A stretch of DNA of 15,448 nt from an uncultured Bacteroidota bacterium (GCA_903933995.1 CAIZMD010000158.1:1-15448); one strand, 5' to 3'. Counted from the first letter of the stretch, positions 1 to 8,688 are shown. Numbers and translations are program-made. Notes: generated from the sequence alone by a model not told the origin.

Positions 1-2810
1 GTCTTTTTAACTTGTTCAGCAGATGGATTGGTAATTTTTTGCCAGCCTACCAATGTCTTATCTAAACTATCAACCAATACAGCCAGATTCTCATGCAATT
101 GAAACATTCTTGTACTTTGGTTATGTAATCTAGCCACATTGGCTGTTGAAAAACCTTTGGCGTCATTGGGCAAAATATTGATCATTTGATCATATGATTT
201 ACCATCTACTTTCATCACAACTTTATACTTGCCAGTAGGTACTTTGGGGCCATAAACACCAGAATAAAACACCATGGACTGAGCTATAAAACCGCCCTTT
301 GCCACTTTTGGCGGATTACTAGACAAAGGCCAATAAACCTTATTCAAACCCTTGTTATTGGAACCATTCAGGTCTTTGATTTTTTTACCTGTAGCATCGT
401 AAATCTCAAATTTGACTATATCATTACTTTTCTGTTTTAAGTAATAGTTGAAAGAAGGCATCAATGCTTTGCCAGCTTCTGTCCATCCCGCAATATTACT
501 ACCGGTAGATGGCAGTTGAGGGGCAAAATCGTAAGGAAAATCAGCAGGCTTAAAAAACAAATGATCTTTTTCTGTATCATTTTTAGCCAAATCTCTTAAT
601 GGTTGCAAATCATCTATTACATAAATGCCTCTACCATGTGATGCAATAACTAAATCACCTGTTTTAGGATGAATTTTAAGATCCCTCACCAAATTGAACC
701 AAGGCATTCCTTGGTATTTGCTACGCATAAACGTTTTTCCAGCATCTAGAGAAATAAACAATCCTGTTTCTGTTCCCACAAACAAGAGGTTTTCATTTTG
801 TAAATCTTCCCTAACCACGTGCGCAAATCCACTGAACTCAGTGGAAGCAATTCTTTTCCATGTGTTACCCGCGTCTACACTCATGGCAATATAAGTTTGG
901 TGGTCGCCATACATATGGTTATCAAAACTTGCATAAATCCGTTTAGGATTGAGTTTTGAAATTTCAATACTACTTACCCAAGTTCCTTTTGGTATGCCAG
1001 TTTTCCAAACTTCTGGGGATTTATTGGTCCAAGTTTTACCTCCATCATTGGTAATCTGCAAATTACCATCGTCAGTTCCCACCCAAATTTGCATTTCATT
1101 ATTGGGGTTTTGTGTTACAGTAAAAATGGTACAATGATTCTCTGCACTGGTATTATCTCCTGTAATTCCACCACTCTCTTCCGTTTTTTGTTTGGCCTTG
1201 TCATTGGTAGTTAGGTCTGGAGAAATTTTTGTCCAACTTCTACCTTCATCTTTAGACTGGTAGAGGTATTGATTGGCCATATACAAATTGAAAACTGGTT
1301 TACCATTTGCAAGTTTCTTAGTTGAATTTCCAATAACAATTGGCGTATTCCAATTGAAACGGTGTTCTTCATCACCTGCTTGCTTCTGTGGTTTAATGGA
1401 ACTTGCCAATCCAGTTGTTAAATCAATTCTATTGGCATTTCCACCTTGAGATTCAGCAAACACAATTTTAGCATTCAAAGGACTTGGTTGTACCCAGAAT
1501 CCATCGCCTCCGTTCAAATCAAACCAATCGGCACTGCTTACGCCTCCCGCTGAGGAGTTAGCAGCCATCCAAGACCCATTGTCTTGTAATCCACCATAAA
1601 CATGATAGGTAGGTTCATTATCAGTACTTACATGATAAAATTGACCAACGGGCAGGTTGTTTAGAAACTGCCAAGAAACACCCTTATTTTGACTAATATA
1701 AACGCCACCATCGGTTCCCAAATACATTTGATCTGTATTGGCTGGATTAATCCAAAGTGCATGATGATCAGCGTGTGGTGCAACACCTCCAATAATAGTA
1801 TTGGACCAAGAATATCCACCGTCTTTGGAATAGGCAAAATCAAAAGCTGGTCTATAGACACGTTTAGAATCTTTGGGATCAAATATCAAACTGCTGAAAT
1901 AAAATGGCCTAGCCGTGATGTTTTCGGTGGCTGCTAATTTTTCCCAACTATTCGCTTCATCTTTAGACAAGTATAGTCCAGGAATTTTTGCTTCTACAAT
2001 GGCTAATACTTCAGCGGGTTTTGAAGGATTAATACTCAAAACAATTCTTCCCAAATTACCCTCTGGTAACCCTTTAGAAATTTTGGTCCAAGTTTCACCA
2101 CCATCTGTTGATTTAAACATAGCACTTCCAGGACCACCAGATTCAAAAGCAAATGGTTTTCTTCTAAATTGCCAAAAGCTGGCAATGATTATTTTGGGAT
2201 TGGTTGGATGAATAGCAATATCGGCACAGCCTGTTTCATCATTTACATACAAGGCTTTTTTCCATGTCTTTCCAGCATCTGTAGATTTATATAAGCCACG
2301 GTGTGTACTAGCACTCCAAAGTGGCCCAGGTGCAGCAACATAAATAGTTTTATTATCGTTAGGGTCAATGATAATCTTACTAATATGTTCGGTACTATCC
2401 AACCCTATTTTCTGCCAATTGGTACCTCCATCAGTAGTTTTAAATAACCCATCTCCAATAGAAACACTATTACGCATATTGCTCTCGCCGGTTCCAGCGT
2501 AAACAATTCTAGGATTGGTTTTGTCAATTGCAATAGCACCAATACTTTGGTTGTATTTGTCAAATACGGGTGAAAAAGAGACACCCCCATTTTGGCTTTT
2601 CCAAATACCACCACCAGCAGTTCCAACATAAAGGTTCAACTGTTCACTAGTCACAATTCCTTCAATTGCAGTAATTCTTCCACTCATAGTAGAGGGTCCT
2701 AGTGCTCTGGCTGTTAAGGTCTGGAAATAAGAAGAGTTTAAATTGGTTTGCCCAAAAGCTGTTAACACAAACAAGAAAGTACTATAGCCTACGGCGATTA
2801 ATTTTTTCAT
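1..2810 (-). CDS. Secreted BNR/VPS10 (sortilin-like) beta-propeller protein, 3' end missing
   Basis: The reading frame is open on the minus strand from an ATG at 2810 to the left edge, about 936 codons with no stop, so the C-terminus lies outside the window. It begins with a signal peptide (MKKLIAVGYSTFLFVLTAFG, then QTN). Roughly eleven Asp-box/BNR-like motifs of the type S-x-D-x-G-x-T-W follow between about residues 70 and 690, for example TTDGGTNW, STDAGKTW, STDGGETW, SKDGGYSW, TNDGGKTW and SVDAGNTW. These indicate one or two beta-propellers of the sortilin/VPS10 or glycosidase-like type. A GRGIYVIDD segment near residue 720 leads into a C-terminal region that may be an Ig-like or FlgD-like fold. 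Such proteins of about 1000 residues are common in Bacteroidota, are secreted or surface-exposed, and mostly lack a defined substrate. No catalytic triad could be assigned. A link to the hydrogenase is not supported; the gene follows a terminator. Confidence 0.85.
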   Translation of the reverse strand, partial: MKKLIAVGYSTFLFVLTAFGQTNLNSSYFQTLTARALGPSTMSGRITAIEGIVTSEQLNLYVGTAGGGIWKSQNGGVSFSPVFDKYNQSIGAIAIDKTNPRIVYAGTGESNMRNSVSIGDGLFKTTDGGTNWQKIGLDSTEHISKIIIDPNDNKTIYVAAPGPLWSASTHRGLYKSTDAGKTWKKALYVNDETGCADIAIHPTNPKIIIASFWQFRRKPFAFESGGPGSAMFKSTDGGETWTKISKGLPEGNLGRIVLSINPSKPAEVLAIVEAKIPGLYLSKDEANSWEKLAATENITARPFYFSSLIFDPKDSKRVYRPAFDFAYSKDGGYSWSNTIIGGVAPHADHHALWINPANTDQMYLGTDGGVYISQNKGVSWQFLNNLPVGQFYHVSTDNEPTYHVYGGLQDNGSWMAANSSAGGVSSADWFDLNGGDGFWVQPSPLNAKIVFAESQGGNANRIDLTTGLASSIKPQKQAGDEEHRFNWNTPIVIGNSTKKLANGKPVFNLYMANQYLYQSKDEGRSWTKISPDLTTNDKAKQKTEESGGITGDNTSAENHCTIFTVTQNPNNEMQIWVGTDDGNLQITNDGGKTWTNKSPEVWKTGIPKGTWVSSIEISKLNPKRIYASFDNHMYGDHQTYIAMSVDAGNTWKRIASTEFSGFAHVVREDLQNENLLFVGTETGLFISLDAGKTFMRSKYQGMPWFNLVRDLKIHPKTGDLVIASHGRGIYVIDDLQPLRDLAKNDTEKDHLFFKPADFPYDFAPQLPSTGSNIAGWTEAGKALMPSFNYYLKQKSNDIVKFEIYDATGKKIKDLNGSNNKGLNKVYWPLSSNPPKVAKGGFIAQSMVFYSGVYGPKVPTGKYKVVMKVDGKSYDQMINILPNDAKGFSTANVARLHNQSTRMFQLHENLAVLVDSLDKTLVGWQKITNPSAEQVKK

Positions 2811-2822
2811 CTGTATGATATT

Positions 2823-2857
2823 AAAAAAGCTTACCCATCCATGGACGGGTAAGCCTT
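2823..2857 (-). terminator. Rho-independent terminator after the LolA-like gene
   Basis: Read on the minus strand, a hairpin with arms GCTTACCC and GGGTAAGC (2847-2854 and 2829-2836) continues inward through one G-U pair and further pairs to a CATG loop. It is followed at once by a run of six T. The A residues before the stem can also pair with the T run. It lies 16 to 50 bp past the stop of the LolA-like gene and just ahead of the next gene, so it should separate the two transcripts. Confidence 0.8.
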
Positions 2858-2872
2858 ATAAGAAAAATGAGA

Positions 2873-3583
2873 TTAATTATTGGTAAACAACTTCTCGTCA
2901 ATGGTTGGATTCACAGTTACTTTTTTGGTAGCCATGATCATTTGACCTTGGTCAACTTTAAAAGGAACTTTAATTCCACCATCTATGGTTTGGTAGTCCA
3001 AACTTTTAACCGCCATTTTGATTTCTTGACCTTGCTGCTTTATCACAGTTTCTTGCTTATACACCAAGAAGGTTTTGGTATCAAAAAAATAAGTAGACTC
3101 ATTCTTATTCTTAGTAGTCAACTTAATTTTAAAATATTCGTTACCGTCTTCTTCATCCTTACCCAAAGATTCAATGGTAGATCCTTTTTCTTTGTAATCA
3201 ATAAATGGACTTTGGATATCCAAATCATCTACTTTGGTTTTTAATTCATCTTCATCTACAGGTTGCAAAGTTGCTTTACCTGCCATAGGATTTTGGCTCC
3301 ATCCTTTGGTAGGGGTAGTAATTTCAATGAACACATTACCCTGAAACTCACCTTGCATTCTACTGCCCTTCATATGAACAGCATTCACAGTGTAGGGAAT
3401 TTCTAGACCCTGAACCTGAATAGCACCTTCCACTTTCATAGACTGTACTTTTTTCCAGTTGTCTTTACCACCAATGGCAGCAATGTATTTGTCTACAATT
3501 TCGTCAGCCGTTTGAGCTTTAGCACTGATGGATGTACCAATCAAAGAGGCCACCATTAGAATAGGGATAAATAGTTTTTTCAT
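2873..3583 (-). CDS. LolA-like secreted protein (outer-membrane lipoprotein-sorting family)
   Basis: This encodes 236 residues. The start at 3583 is chosen because it gives a clean signal peptide (MKKLFIPILMVASLIG..., cleavage near AKAQ-T at residues 21-25). The frame is open further upstream to 3679, but that extension is cysteine-rich, unlike a protein N-terminus, and lies in the promoter region. The mature part opens with ADEIVDKYIAAIGGKDNWKKVQSMKVEG, typical of small Bacteroidota proteins with a LolA/LolB-type half-barrel fold. Later strands (FKIKLTTKNKNESTYFFD, then VYKQETVIKQQGQE and IDGGIKVPFKV) fit the same fold. A role in binding a lipid or lipoprotein in the periplasm is a family-level guess. 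It is not evidently the housekeeping LolA. It follows the barrel gene on the same strand and ends at a strong terminator. Confidence 0.7.
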   Translation of the reverse strand: MKKLFIPILMVASLIGTSISAKAQTADEIVDKYIAAIGGKDNWKKVQSMKVEGAIQVQGLEIPYTVNAVHMKGSRMQGEFQGNVFIEITTPTKGWSQNPMAGKATLQPVDEDELKTKVDDLDIQSPFIDYKEKGSTIESLGKDEEDGNEYFKIKLTTKNKNESTYFFDTKTFLVYKQETVIKQQGQEIKMAVKSLDYQTIDGGIKVPFKVDQGQMIMATKKVTVNPTIDEKLFTNN

Positions 3584-3716
3584 AAATTTTTGTTTAATGA
3601 CAATTTCAGTATAGGTAATATAACCAACGATATTATTACAGCAAAAGCAAAAAAAAGTTGGCTTTGTTAAGAAAGGCATTAATTAGTTAGGATTGGTAAC
3701 TAAGAACGGTTGGTGG

Positions 3717-4958
3717 TTAGAAAGTTTCACCAATATTGAGGTAATAAGTTTGATATTCTTTACTAAAAGCATAATCAAACACAATATTTGTTCTAGAAAA
3801 CTTATTCAATTTTAACCGGATGCCCCCGCCTGCAGCAGCATTCCATCTGGCAAAATTGCTGGTTTTAAAGTCAGAGAAAGTAGAAATATTAGCAAACAAG
3901 ACAAAGCCCAGTAAGCCATTTTTGGTAATATCACGTCTATATTCGCTTTCAAAATACCAGTGTTTGTCACTTCTATACCTACCTTGGTAAAAGCCCCTAG
4001 AAGTTCTAGCATAGGGATCCCAAGCGGTACTTGGCAAATCCAAATAAGGAATATACTCCCCCCCAACACGCCAATGATAGGCCCAAAAAGCCAATACATT
4101 TTGCATGTTTTTTGAAAAAGAATAATACTTCCTAGCGTCAAAAATCCATTGATTCCAGCTACCCGTCTTATTTAAAAAAGATGGGTTGGTTCTAAAACTG
4201 GCCGATAGGAACATGCCCCCTAAAGGATTATTGGTAAATTTTCTTGAATCATATTGAAGGGTTAAATTATATCCAGTTGAATAACTAGTTGGGCGCAGGG
4301 TATCATAATAGGGTTTCAGGGATTCAAAGAACCCTTGATTAGATTCTGCACGAATAGAGGAATGGTGGTCAAAATTAACCCCAAATCCAGCAAATAAATT
4401 GGGAGCAATTTTTTTGAGCGCCGTTTCATAAAATCTAAAATAATTGTAGTTAATCAGGGTCCCATTTGCATCGGGGGTATTACTTCCTAATCCCCAAGAT
4501 TTTTGAGGATAGATTAGAAAACGCAGATCGCCCAGCAAATTCCAAGAATTTCCATTTAACCAGATATTGGACCTAAGTGGAAATACATACCTGCCCTGAA
4601 AATTGGTATAAGGCGTAAAATACAATTCTGAGAGGGTAGTTTTTTTTCTATCTCCCATGTAAAAAGAGATATTGGTAGAAGTAACCAAGGCCGATCCCCC
4701 ACCCGGTACGCCGGTAGTTGCAGGTAATAAGGAGTAATACACCCTTTTATCTGAAATTCCCTTTCTACGTTGGTTGTATTTAACCGTATCCTTGATAAAA
4801 ATGGGCTTCAGATAATCTACAATATCCTTCTGATTGATTAAGGTATCCGAATTGGTAAAAACGGGTTTCCGTTGTGCAAAAACAAAACTGGCTGTCAATA
4901 CAAACAATGCCGTAAAGACAATTTTTGCGGGAATATTTCCTAAGAGATACCTGTTCAT
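3717..4958 (-). CDS. BamA/TamA-type outer-membrane beta-barrel protein without POTRA domains
   Basis: This encodes 413 residues from the ATG at 4958, which gives a signal peptide ending near SFVFAQ (about residue 29). An upstream in-frame ATG at 5009 would add residues with no signal-peptide logic. After a linker, nearly all of the mature protein is alternating amphipathic strands rich in Tyr, Phe and Trp. Segments such as TLQYDSRKFTNNPLGG (about 238-253), RGFYQGRYRSDKHWYFESEYRRDI and AAAGGGIRLKLNKFSRTNIVFDYAF match the C-terminal barrel of Omp85 proteins. The chain ends in Phe, a usual outer-membrane-protein signature. There is no room for POTRA repeats before the barrel, so it is a stand-alone barrel rather than the essential BamA. 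Its substrate is unknown. It sits 62 bp after the DUF4833 gene and 133 bp before the LolA-like gene. Confidence 0.75.
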   Translation of the reverse strand: MNRYLLGNIPAKIVFTALFVLTASFVFAQRKPVFTNSDTLINQKDIVDYLKPIFIKDTVKYNQRRKGISDKRVYYSLLPATTGVPGGGSALVTSTNISFYMGDRKKTTLSELYFTPYTNFQGRYVFPLRSNIWLNGNSWNLLGDLRFLIYPQKSWGLGSNTPDANGTLINYNYFRFYETALKKIAPNLFAGFGVNFDHHSSIRAESNQGFFESLKPYYDTLRPTSYSTGYNLTLQYDSRKFTNNPLGGMFLSASFRTNPSFLNKTGSWNQWIFDARKYYSFSKNMQNVLAFWAYHWRVGGEYIPYLDLPSTAWDPYARTSRGFYQGRYRSDKHWYFESEYRRDITKNGLLGFVLFANISTFSDFKTSNFARWNAAAGGGIRLKLNKFSRTNIVFDYAFSKEYQTYYLNIGETF

Positions 4959-5020
4959 ATTTCCAAATAAAGATAGGAGAAATGAAATGCCACAGTATCC
5001 ATCATTCAAGGAAAAGCTTG

Positions 5021-5569
5021 CTAAATTTTCATTCTTTCCATTACTTCAGCTCCATTTGTAGGGTCTATGCCTTTTAATTCAACATATTCCACATTGGGCA
5101 ACCAAAAAGAACCTCCCTTGACCCTTACAAAAATCTGTTTAATGACTGCCTGTTTTTTATTGATATCGGTAAACAAACTAAACTTGTTGTCGGCTCCCTT
5201 CTTTAAATAAAACAGCTTGGTTTTATACGAGACAAAATGTAACACATATTGGTCTTTTGACAGGGTTTTAGACTTTAACCCATAAGCAAAGTTTCGCTGT
5301 ATATAATTCAACTCTTCTTTCTGGCCTTTGTCTTGATACCTGATCCAATAAGCATGAACAGGGTTTTCCGTATCTAACTCACCGTTAGATTTGACATTCA
5401 ATTCGTAGACAATGGTATTGGTATTTGGATCTCTTTGCAGAAATAACAACTGATTGGGGTTCCCAGTTGGAATGGGATACTTAACAGTACTCTGTGCCAT
5501 TACAGACATAAAGCAAGCAAAAAAGAAACATCCAGTCAATAAAAAACGCCTGAGGGGTAGCAAGATCAT
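5021..5569 (-). CDS. DUF4833 domain-containing exported protein
   Basis: This encodes 182 residues and starts with a hydrophobic export signal (MILLPLRRFLLTGCFFFACF, cleavage near MAQ-S at residue 26). The mature part contains the features I associate with DUF4833: an NQLLFLQRDPNTNTIVYELN opening, NPVHAYWIRY (about 69-78) and NYIQRNFAYGLKSK (about 88-101). No catalytic residues are evident and the family has no established function. LTGC at residues 11-14 resembles a lipobox, but the hydrophobic stretch continues well past it, so signal peptidase I cleavage is more likely. The gene lies 60 bp after hyaD on the same strand. A possible promoter of its own (TAATTTCG, 7 of 8 matches to TAnnTTTG) is present in that gap, so co-transcription with the hydrogenase is open. 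The family call is from memory. Confidence 0.65.
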   Translation of the reverse strand: MILLPLRRFLLTGCFFFACFMSVMAQSTVKYPIPTGNPNQLLFLQRDPNTNTIVYELNVKSNGELDTENPVHAYWIRYQDKGQKEELNYIQRNFAYGLKSKTLSKDQYVLHFVSYKTKLFYLKKGADNKFSLFTDINKKQAVIKQIFVRVKGGSFWLPNVEYVELKGIDPTNGAEVMERMKI

Positions 5570-5629
5570 ACACTTTCAATTCATCAATAATTGCCGAAAT
5601 TACGGAATTACCCAATTCAACGGAAAGTT

Positions 5630-6142
5630 CTATCCTATAACCAATTCAAGAGGTTTGCTTTGGGAGATTTTCGCCTTTTCAATCTCATGGGCCAGTTGCA
5701 GTACTTTTTGCATTAGATCAGGTATTACTGCTTTTATTGCTTGGGTCATTTCAATCCCCTGTTGCTGTATAGATTCAATACTAACTACAAACAATCGAAT
5801 ATCTGGCATTTTCTCCATCCATTGTAAAGCACTTACCATGTCTTTCAACCCAATATCGTGGGTACTCATGGCTCTTGGAAAGTCTTTTGCAAACCTTGGT
5901 TTAATCAACCTAATCTGACCAGGCTGATCCCCACCTAGTGTAGCATCAATCAGGATTACGTGTTCATGGTTTTCAAAATACTCTAACAAGTGAAATCCAC
6001 CTGTGCCTCCATCAACTACTTCTACATAATCAGGCAAATCTAATTCCTGAAGTTGCAAAGCTGTATGAACGCCAACGCCTTCATCACCCATTAAATAATT
6101 TCCAATACCAAGAATCAAAATTTTTGCCTCTTTATGCTTCAT
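5630..6142 (-). CDS. hyaD: Hydrogenase maturation protease HyaD/HybD type
   Basis: This encodes 170 residues. It is the endopeptidase that removes the C-terminal peptide of the [NiFe] large subunit after nickel insertion. The start at 6142 places the conserved ILGIGNYLMGDEGVGV motif at residues 9-25. The nickel-sensing residues known from E. coli HybD (Glu16, Asp62, His93) correspond to Glu21, Asp66 (in LIDATL) and His95 (in STHDIGL). A longer in-frame start at 6247 would lie inside hyaC and add a non-homologous leader. The start overlaps the end of hyaC by 11 nt (ATGAAGCATAA), which suggests translational coupling. Its target should be the HyaB tail encoded two genes upstream. It is the last recognisable hydrogenase gene of this arm. 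Confidence 0.93.
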   Translation of the reverse strand: MKHKEAKILILGIGNYLMGDEGVGVHTALQLQELDLPDYVEVVDGGTGGFHLLEYFENHEHVILIDATLGGDQPGQIRLIKPRFAKDFPRAMSTHDIGLKDMVSALQWMEKMPDIRLFVVSIESIQQQGIEMTQAIKAVIPDLMQKVLQLAHEIEKAKISQSKPLELVIG

Positions 6143-6899
6143 CTGAACTTGGTTTTTTGGGTTTGTGTTTATTGGAATCATGTTTATTGGGTGTATGGAA
6201 TTCCTCGTCATGGAATACGTCTTCTTCAATAAATTTCCATCCCCCACCCATACTACTCATTTCTCCCCTACCTTCTACATAATCATGATAGAACACCAAA
6301 TAAACGTGTACTACAGCAAATAGAATAAAGAACCACATGGTCCAATGATGCACCTGTCTAGTTAAGATATCTCCTCCAAAAACAGCGGGAACCCATGAAA
6401 ACATTTTTGGTAACCACCATGTAGCAGTAGAAGCATACAAACCAAAACCAGTGAGACACTGAATTAAAAAAGCCCAAAAAGTCAAGAAATAAATAAAGCC
6501 CGCCATGGCATTGTGTCCAATGCTAATGTGCTCTTTGCCGCGGAGCATCAAGATATCAATCTTAAATACGGTCCACATTTCTTTGATGAATTTCTTGGAA
6601 GTAGGTATGAACTGTTTCCAGTTGGCATACTTGTTACCTACAAATCCCCAATAAATTCTGAAAAGAAAATTAAAAAAGAAAATATAGGCTGCAATAAAAT
6701 GAATTACACGAACCCATCCCATAACAAAGCGGTTGGTAGCTTCTTGGTTACTTTGCAATGCCAATGGGCTGGCAATTAAAAAACCAGTGATGATCAGCGC
6801 TATAATGGCCATGGCATTTAACCAATGGTAATAACGTACTGGCAACTCCCAAACATATACCCTACGGAGTCTGTGCACATGCAGAAAATTTGTTTTCAT
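6132..6899 (-). CDS. hyaC: Ni/Fe-hydrogenase b-type cytochrome subunit
   Basis: This encodes 255 residues of an integral membrane protein that anchors the HyaA-HyaB dimer on the periplasmic side and passes electrons to quinone. Four hydrophobic helices lie at about 27-45, 63-83, 131-153 and 186-206. The family signatures VWELPVRYYHWLNA (16-29), RQVHHWTMWF (181-190) and YHDYVEGRGEMSSMGGGWKF (204-223) are present. His25, His67, His184/185 and His198 are candidate heme b ligands by analogy with HyaC/HydC; that assignment is inference. After Trp221 comes an unusual hydrophilic tail with His at 230, 235, 240 and 245, so the protein is longer than the roughly 235 residues typical of the E. coli protein. 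The gene follows hyaB after 41 bp and overlaps hyaD by 11 nt. Confidence 0.95.
   Translation of the reverse strand: MKTNFLHVHRLRRVYVWELPVRYYHWLNAMAIIALIITGFLIASPLALQSNQEATNRFVMGWVRVIHFIAAYIFFFNFLFRIYWGFVGNKYANWKQFIPTSKKFIKEMWTVFKIDILMLRGKEHISIGHNAMAGFIYFLTFWAFLIQCLTGFGLYASTATWWLPKMFSWVPAVFGGDILTRQVHHWTMWFFILFAVVHVYLVFYHDYVEGRGEMSSMGGGWKFIEEDVFHDEEFHTPNKHDSNKHKPKKPSSDEA
6147..6191 (-). repeat. Three imperfect 15-bp tandem repeats in the hyaC 3' end
   Basis: Read on the minus strand, three adjacent 15-nt units are CCCAATAAACATGAT, TCCAATAAACACAAA and CCCAAAAAACCAAGT. They encode PNKHD, SNKHK and PKKPS (residues 237-251 of HyaC). The first two units differ at four positions, while the third has diverged further. 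The in-frame length keeps the hyaC frame and the overlapping hyaD start intact. Confidence 0.6.
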
Positions 6900-6940
6900 C
6901 CGATGATTTTTAAATGTTTACTGTTGAAATTCCACTATCC

Positions 6941-8665
6941 TCATTCACCCAATACACTTACCCTACTAATGGTATTACCATCTTCATCATACAAGTGAAC
7001 ACTGCATGCCATGCATGGGTCAAAACTATGTATGGTTCTTAAGATTTCCAATGGCTGTTGTTCATTGGCTACAGGTGTTCCAATTAAGGAAGACTCATAA
7101 GCAGACAATTGACCCTTTCCATCTCTAGGTGATGCATTCCAGGTTGTAGGAACCACCAATTGGTAATTAGCAATCTTTCCTTGGTCAATATTGATCCAGT
7201 GTGCCAGCGCACCTCTTGGAGCTTCAGCATGTCCAACACCTACTGCATGTTTTTCCCAAGTAGCTGGATCAAATTTGGCAGTATCTGCCATTCTGGTATC
7301 CCCACTTTTAATATTGCTAATCAATTTATTGAAGAAGTCTAAACCCCATTGAGCTACCAATACAGATTCTAAACCACGGGCAGCAGTTCTACCCAAAGTG
7401 GAGAACAATGCAGTAACAGGAATATTCAAATCCTTCAAAGCTTTGTCCACTACTTCTTTATATTCAGGTTTACCACTTGCATAACCCACCAATACACGGG
7501 CCAATGGACCAACTTCCATTGCATTACCCTTCCATCTTGGTGTTTTTAGATAACTATATTTCTCATTGGTATTTAGATTAGCAAATGGAGGTTTGGGACC
7601 AGTATATTTTACCTTACTTTCTCCTTTCCAAGGATGCAATCCTTTGGCGTTACCCTCTTTGTATTCATACCAAGAATTAGTAATAAACTCTTGTACTTCA
7701 TCATCTTTGCGCAAATCAACTTCATGTAATTTGCTGATGTCTTTATTTAAGATAGCTCCAGAAGGGAATTTATAAGAAGCCGTGTCTTTGTAACCATTGA
7801 TAGGCAAGTCACCATAACTCATATAATTTCCAATACCACCACCAATGGCACCCCAGTCTTTGTAGAAGGAAGCAATAGCCATTAAATCTGGAATATAGAC
7901 TTGCTCAATAAATTCTTTACCATCTTTTAGCAATTGTTCTACATAAGCCAGTCTTTCGGCATTAATACCACTTACATCGTCCAAACCTATTGAGCAAGCC
8001 ATACCACCTACCAAATAGTTGGGGTGTGGATTTTTACCACCAAAAATGGCGTGCACTTTTACAATTTCTTTCTGCCATTCCAGCGCTTCTAGATAGTGTG
8101 CCAAACCAATCAAATTTACCTCAGCAGGTAATTTGTAAGCAGGGTGTCCCCAATAACCATTGGCAAAAATGCCCAATTGGCCACTGGCCACAAATTTCTT
8201 AATCCTAGTTTGGATATCACTAAAATATCCAGGAGAGCTCTTGGGCCATTTAGAAATTGATTGTGCCAATTCTGAAGTTTTCTTGGGATCAGCTTGCAAT
8301 GCATTCACCACGTCTACCCAGTCCATCGCGTGCAAATGATAAAAATGCACCACATGGTCATGCATATATAGGGCACAGAACATAATATTACGAACCAGCT
8401 CAGCATTGGGTGGCACAGTAATACCCAATGCATCTTCTACACATCTTACAGACGCTAGGGAATGCGTTGAAGTACATACGCCACAAACACGACCAACAAA
8501 TGCCCATGCATCTCTTGGATCTCTACCTTGCAAAATTTCTTCTAATAGACGCACCATGGTACCACTACTATAGGCGTCTTTAATTTGTCCATTTTCAATG
8601 TCTGCTTCAATGCGTAGGTGACCTTCAATACGTGTAATGGGGTCAACAACAATTCTCTTACTCAT
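6941..8665 (-). CDS. hyaB: [NiFe] hydrogenase large (catalytic) subunit, group 1
   Basis: This encodes 574 residues of the H2-oxidising subunit. RIEGHLRIE (12-20) is followed by the L1 motif RVCGVCTSTHSLAS (59-72), giving nickel/iron ligands Cys61 and Cys64. The L2 motif DPCMACSVH (549-557) gives Cys551 and Cys554. All four active-site cysteines are present, so this is a true hydrogenase and not a complex I-like relative. The 17 residues after His557 (LYDEDGNTISRVSVLGE) are the expected C-terminal extension cut by HyaD. There is no signal peptide; export is expected by piggy-back on the Tat signal of HyaA. The length fits group 1 large subunits. The start at 8665 lies 23 bp after hyaA, and MSKRIVVDPITRIEGH is the normal beginning of the family. 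Confidence 0.97.
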   Translation of the reverse strand: MSKRIVVDPITRIEGHLRIEADIENGQIKDAYSSGTMVRLLEEILQGRDPRDAWAFVGRVCGVCTSTHSLASVRCVEDALGITVPPNAELVRNIMFCALYMHDHVVHFYHLHAMDWVDVVNALQADPKKTSELAQSISKWPKSSPGYFSDIQTRIKKFVASGQLGIFANGYWGHPAYKLPAEVNLIGLAHYLEALEWQKEIVKVHAIFGGKNPHPNYLVGGMACSIGLDDVSGINAERLAYVEQLLKDGKEFIEQVYIPDLMAIASFYKDWGAIGGGIGNYMSYGDLPINGYKDTASYKFPSGAILNKDISKLHEVDLRKDDEVQEFITNSWYEYKEGNAKGLHPWKGESKVKYTGPKPPFANLNTNEKYSYLKTPRWKGNAMEVGPLARVLVGYASGKPEYKEVVDKALKDLNIPVTALFSTLGRTAARGLESVLVAQWGLDFFNKLISNIKSGDTRMADTAKFDPATWEKHAVGVGHAEAPRGALAHWINIDQGKIANYQLVVPTTWNASPRDGKGQLSAYESSLIGTPVANEQQPLEILRTIHSFDPCMACSVHLYDEDGNTISRVSVLGE

Positions 8666-8688
8666 ATATTAGTTTGTAGCGTTATTAA

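Noticed and set aside
178..205. ATCAT/ATGAT-rich stretch resembling the FNR-type boxes.
   Set aside because: It lies inside the coding region of the BNR protein, has the wrong arm spacing, and is explained by codons for Tyr-Asp-Gln-Met-Ile.
2867..3244. A 125-codon plus-strand open frame opposite the LolA-like gene.
   Set aside because: The minus-strand frame has a signal peptide and family features; the plus-strand translation is Phe/Leu-rich antisense with no recognisable domain.
3584..3679. N-terminal extension of the LolA-like gene to an upstream ATG at 3679.
   Set aside because: It would bury a good signal peptide 32 residues inside the protein, and the added residues look like translated intergenic sequence.
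3683..3703. Inverted repeat TTAGTTA / TAACTAA with a 7-nt loop, after the outer-membrane barrel gene.
   Set aside because: The stem is all weak pairs except one and no T-run follows on the minus strand, so it does not support a terminator call.
6143..6247. N-terminal extension of hyaD to 6247.
   Set aside because: The extra 35 residues overlap hyaC coding sequence and lack homology; the family starts just before the GxGNxLxxDEGxG motif.
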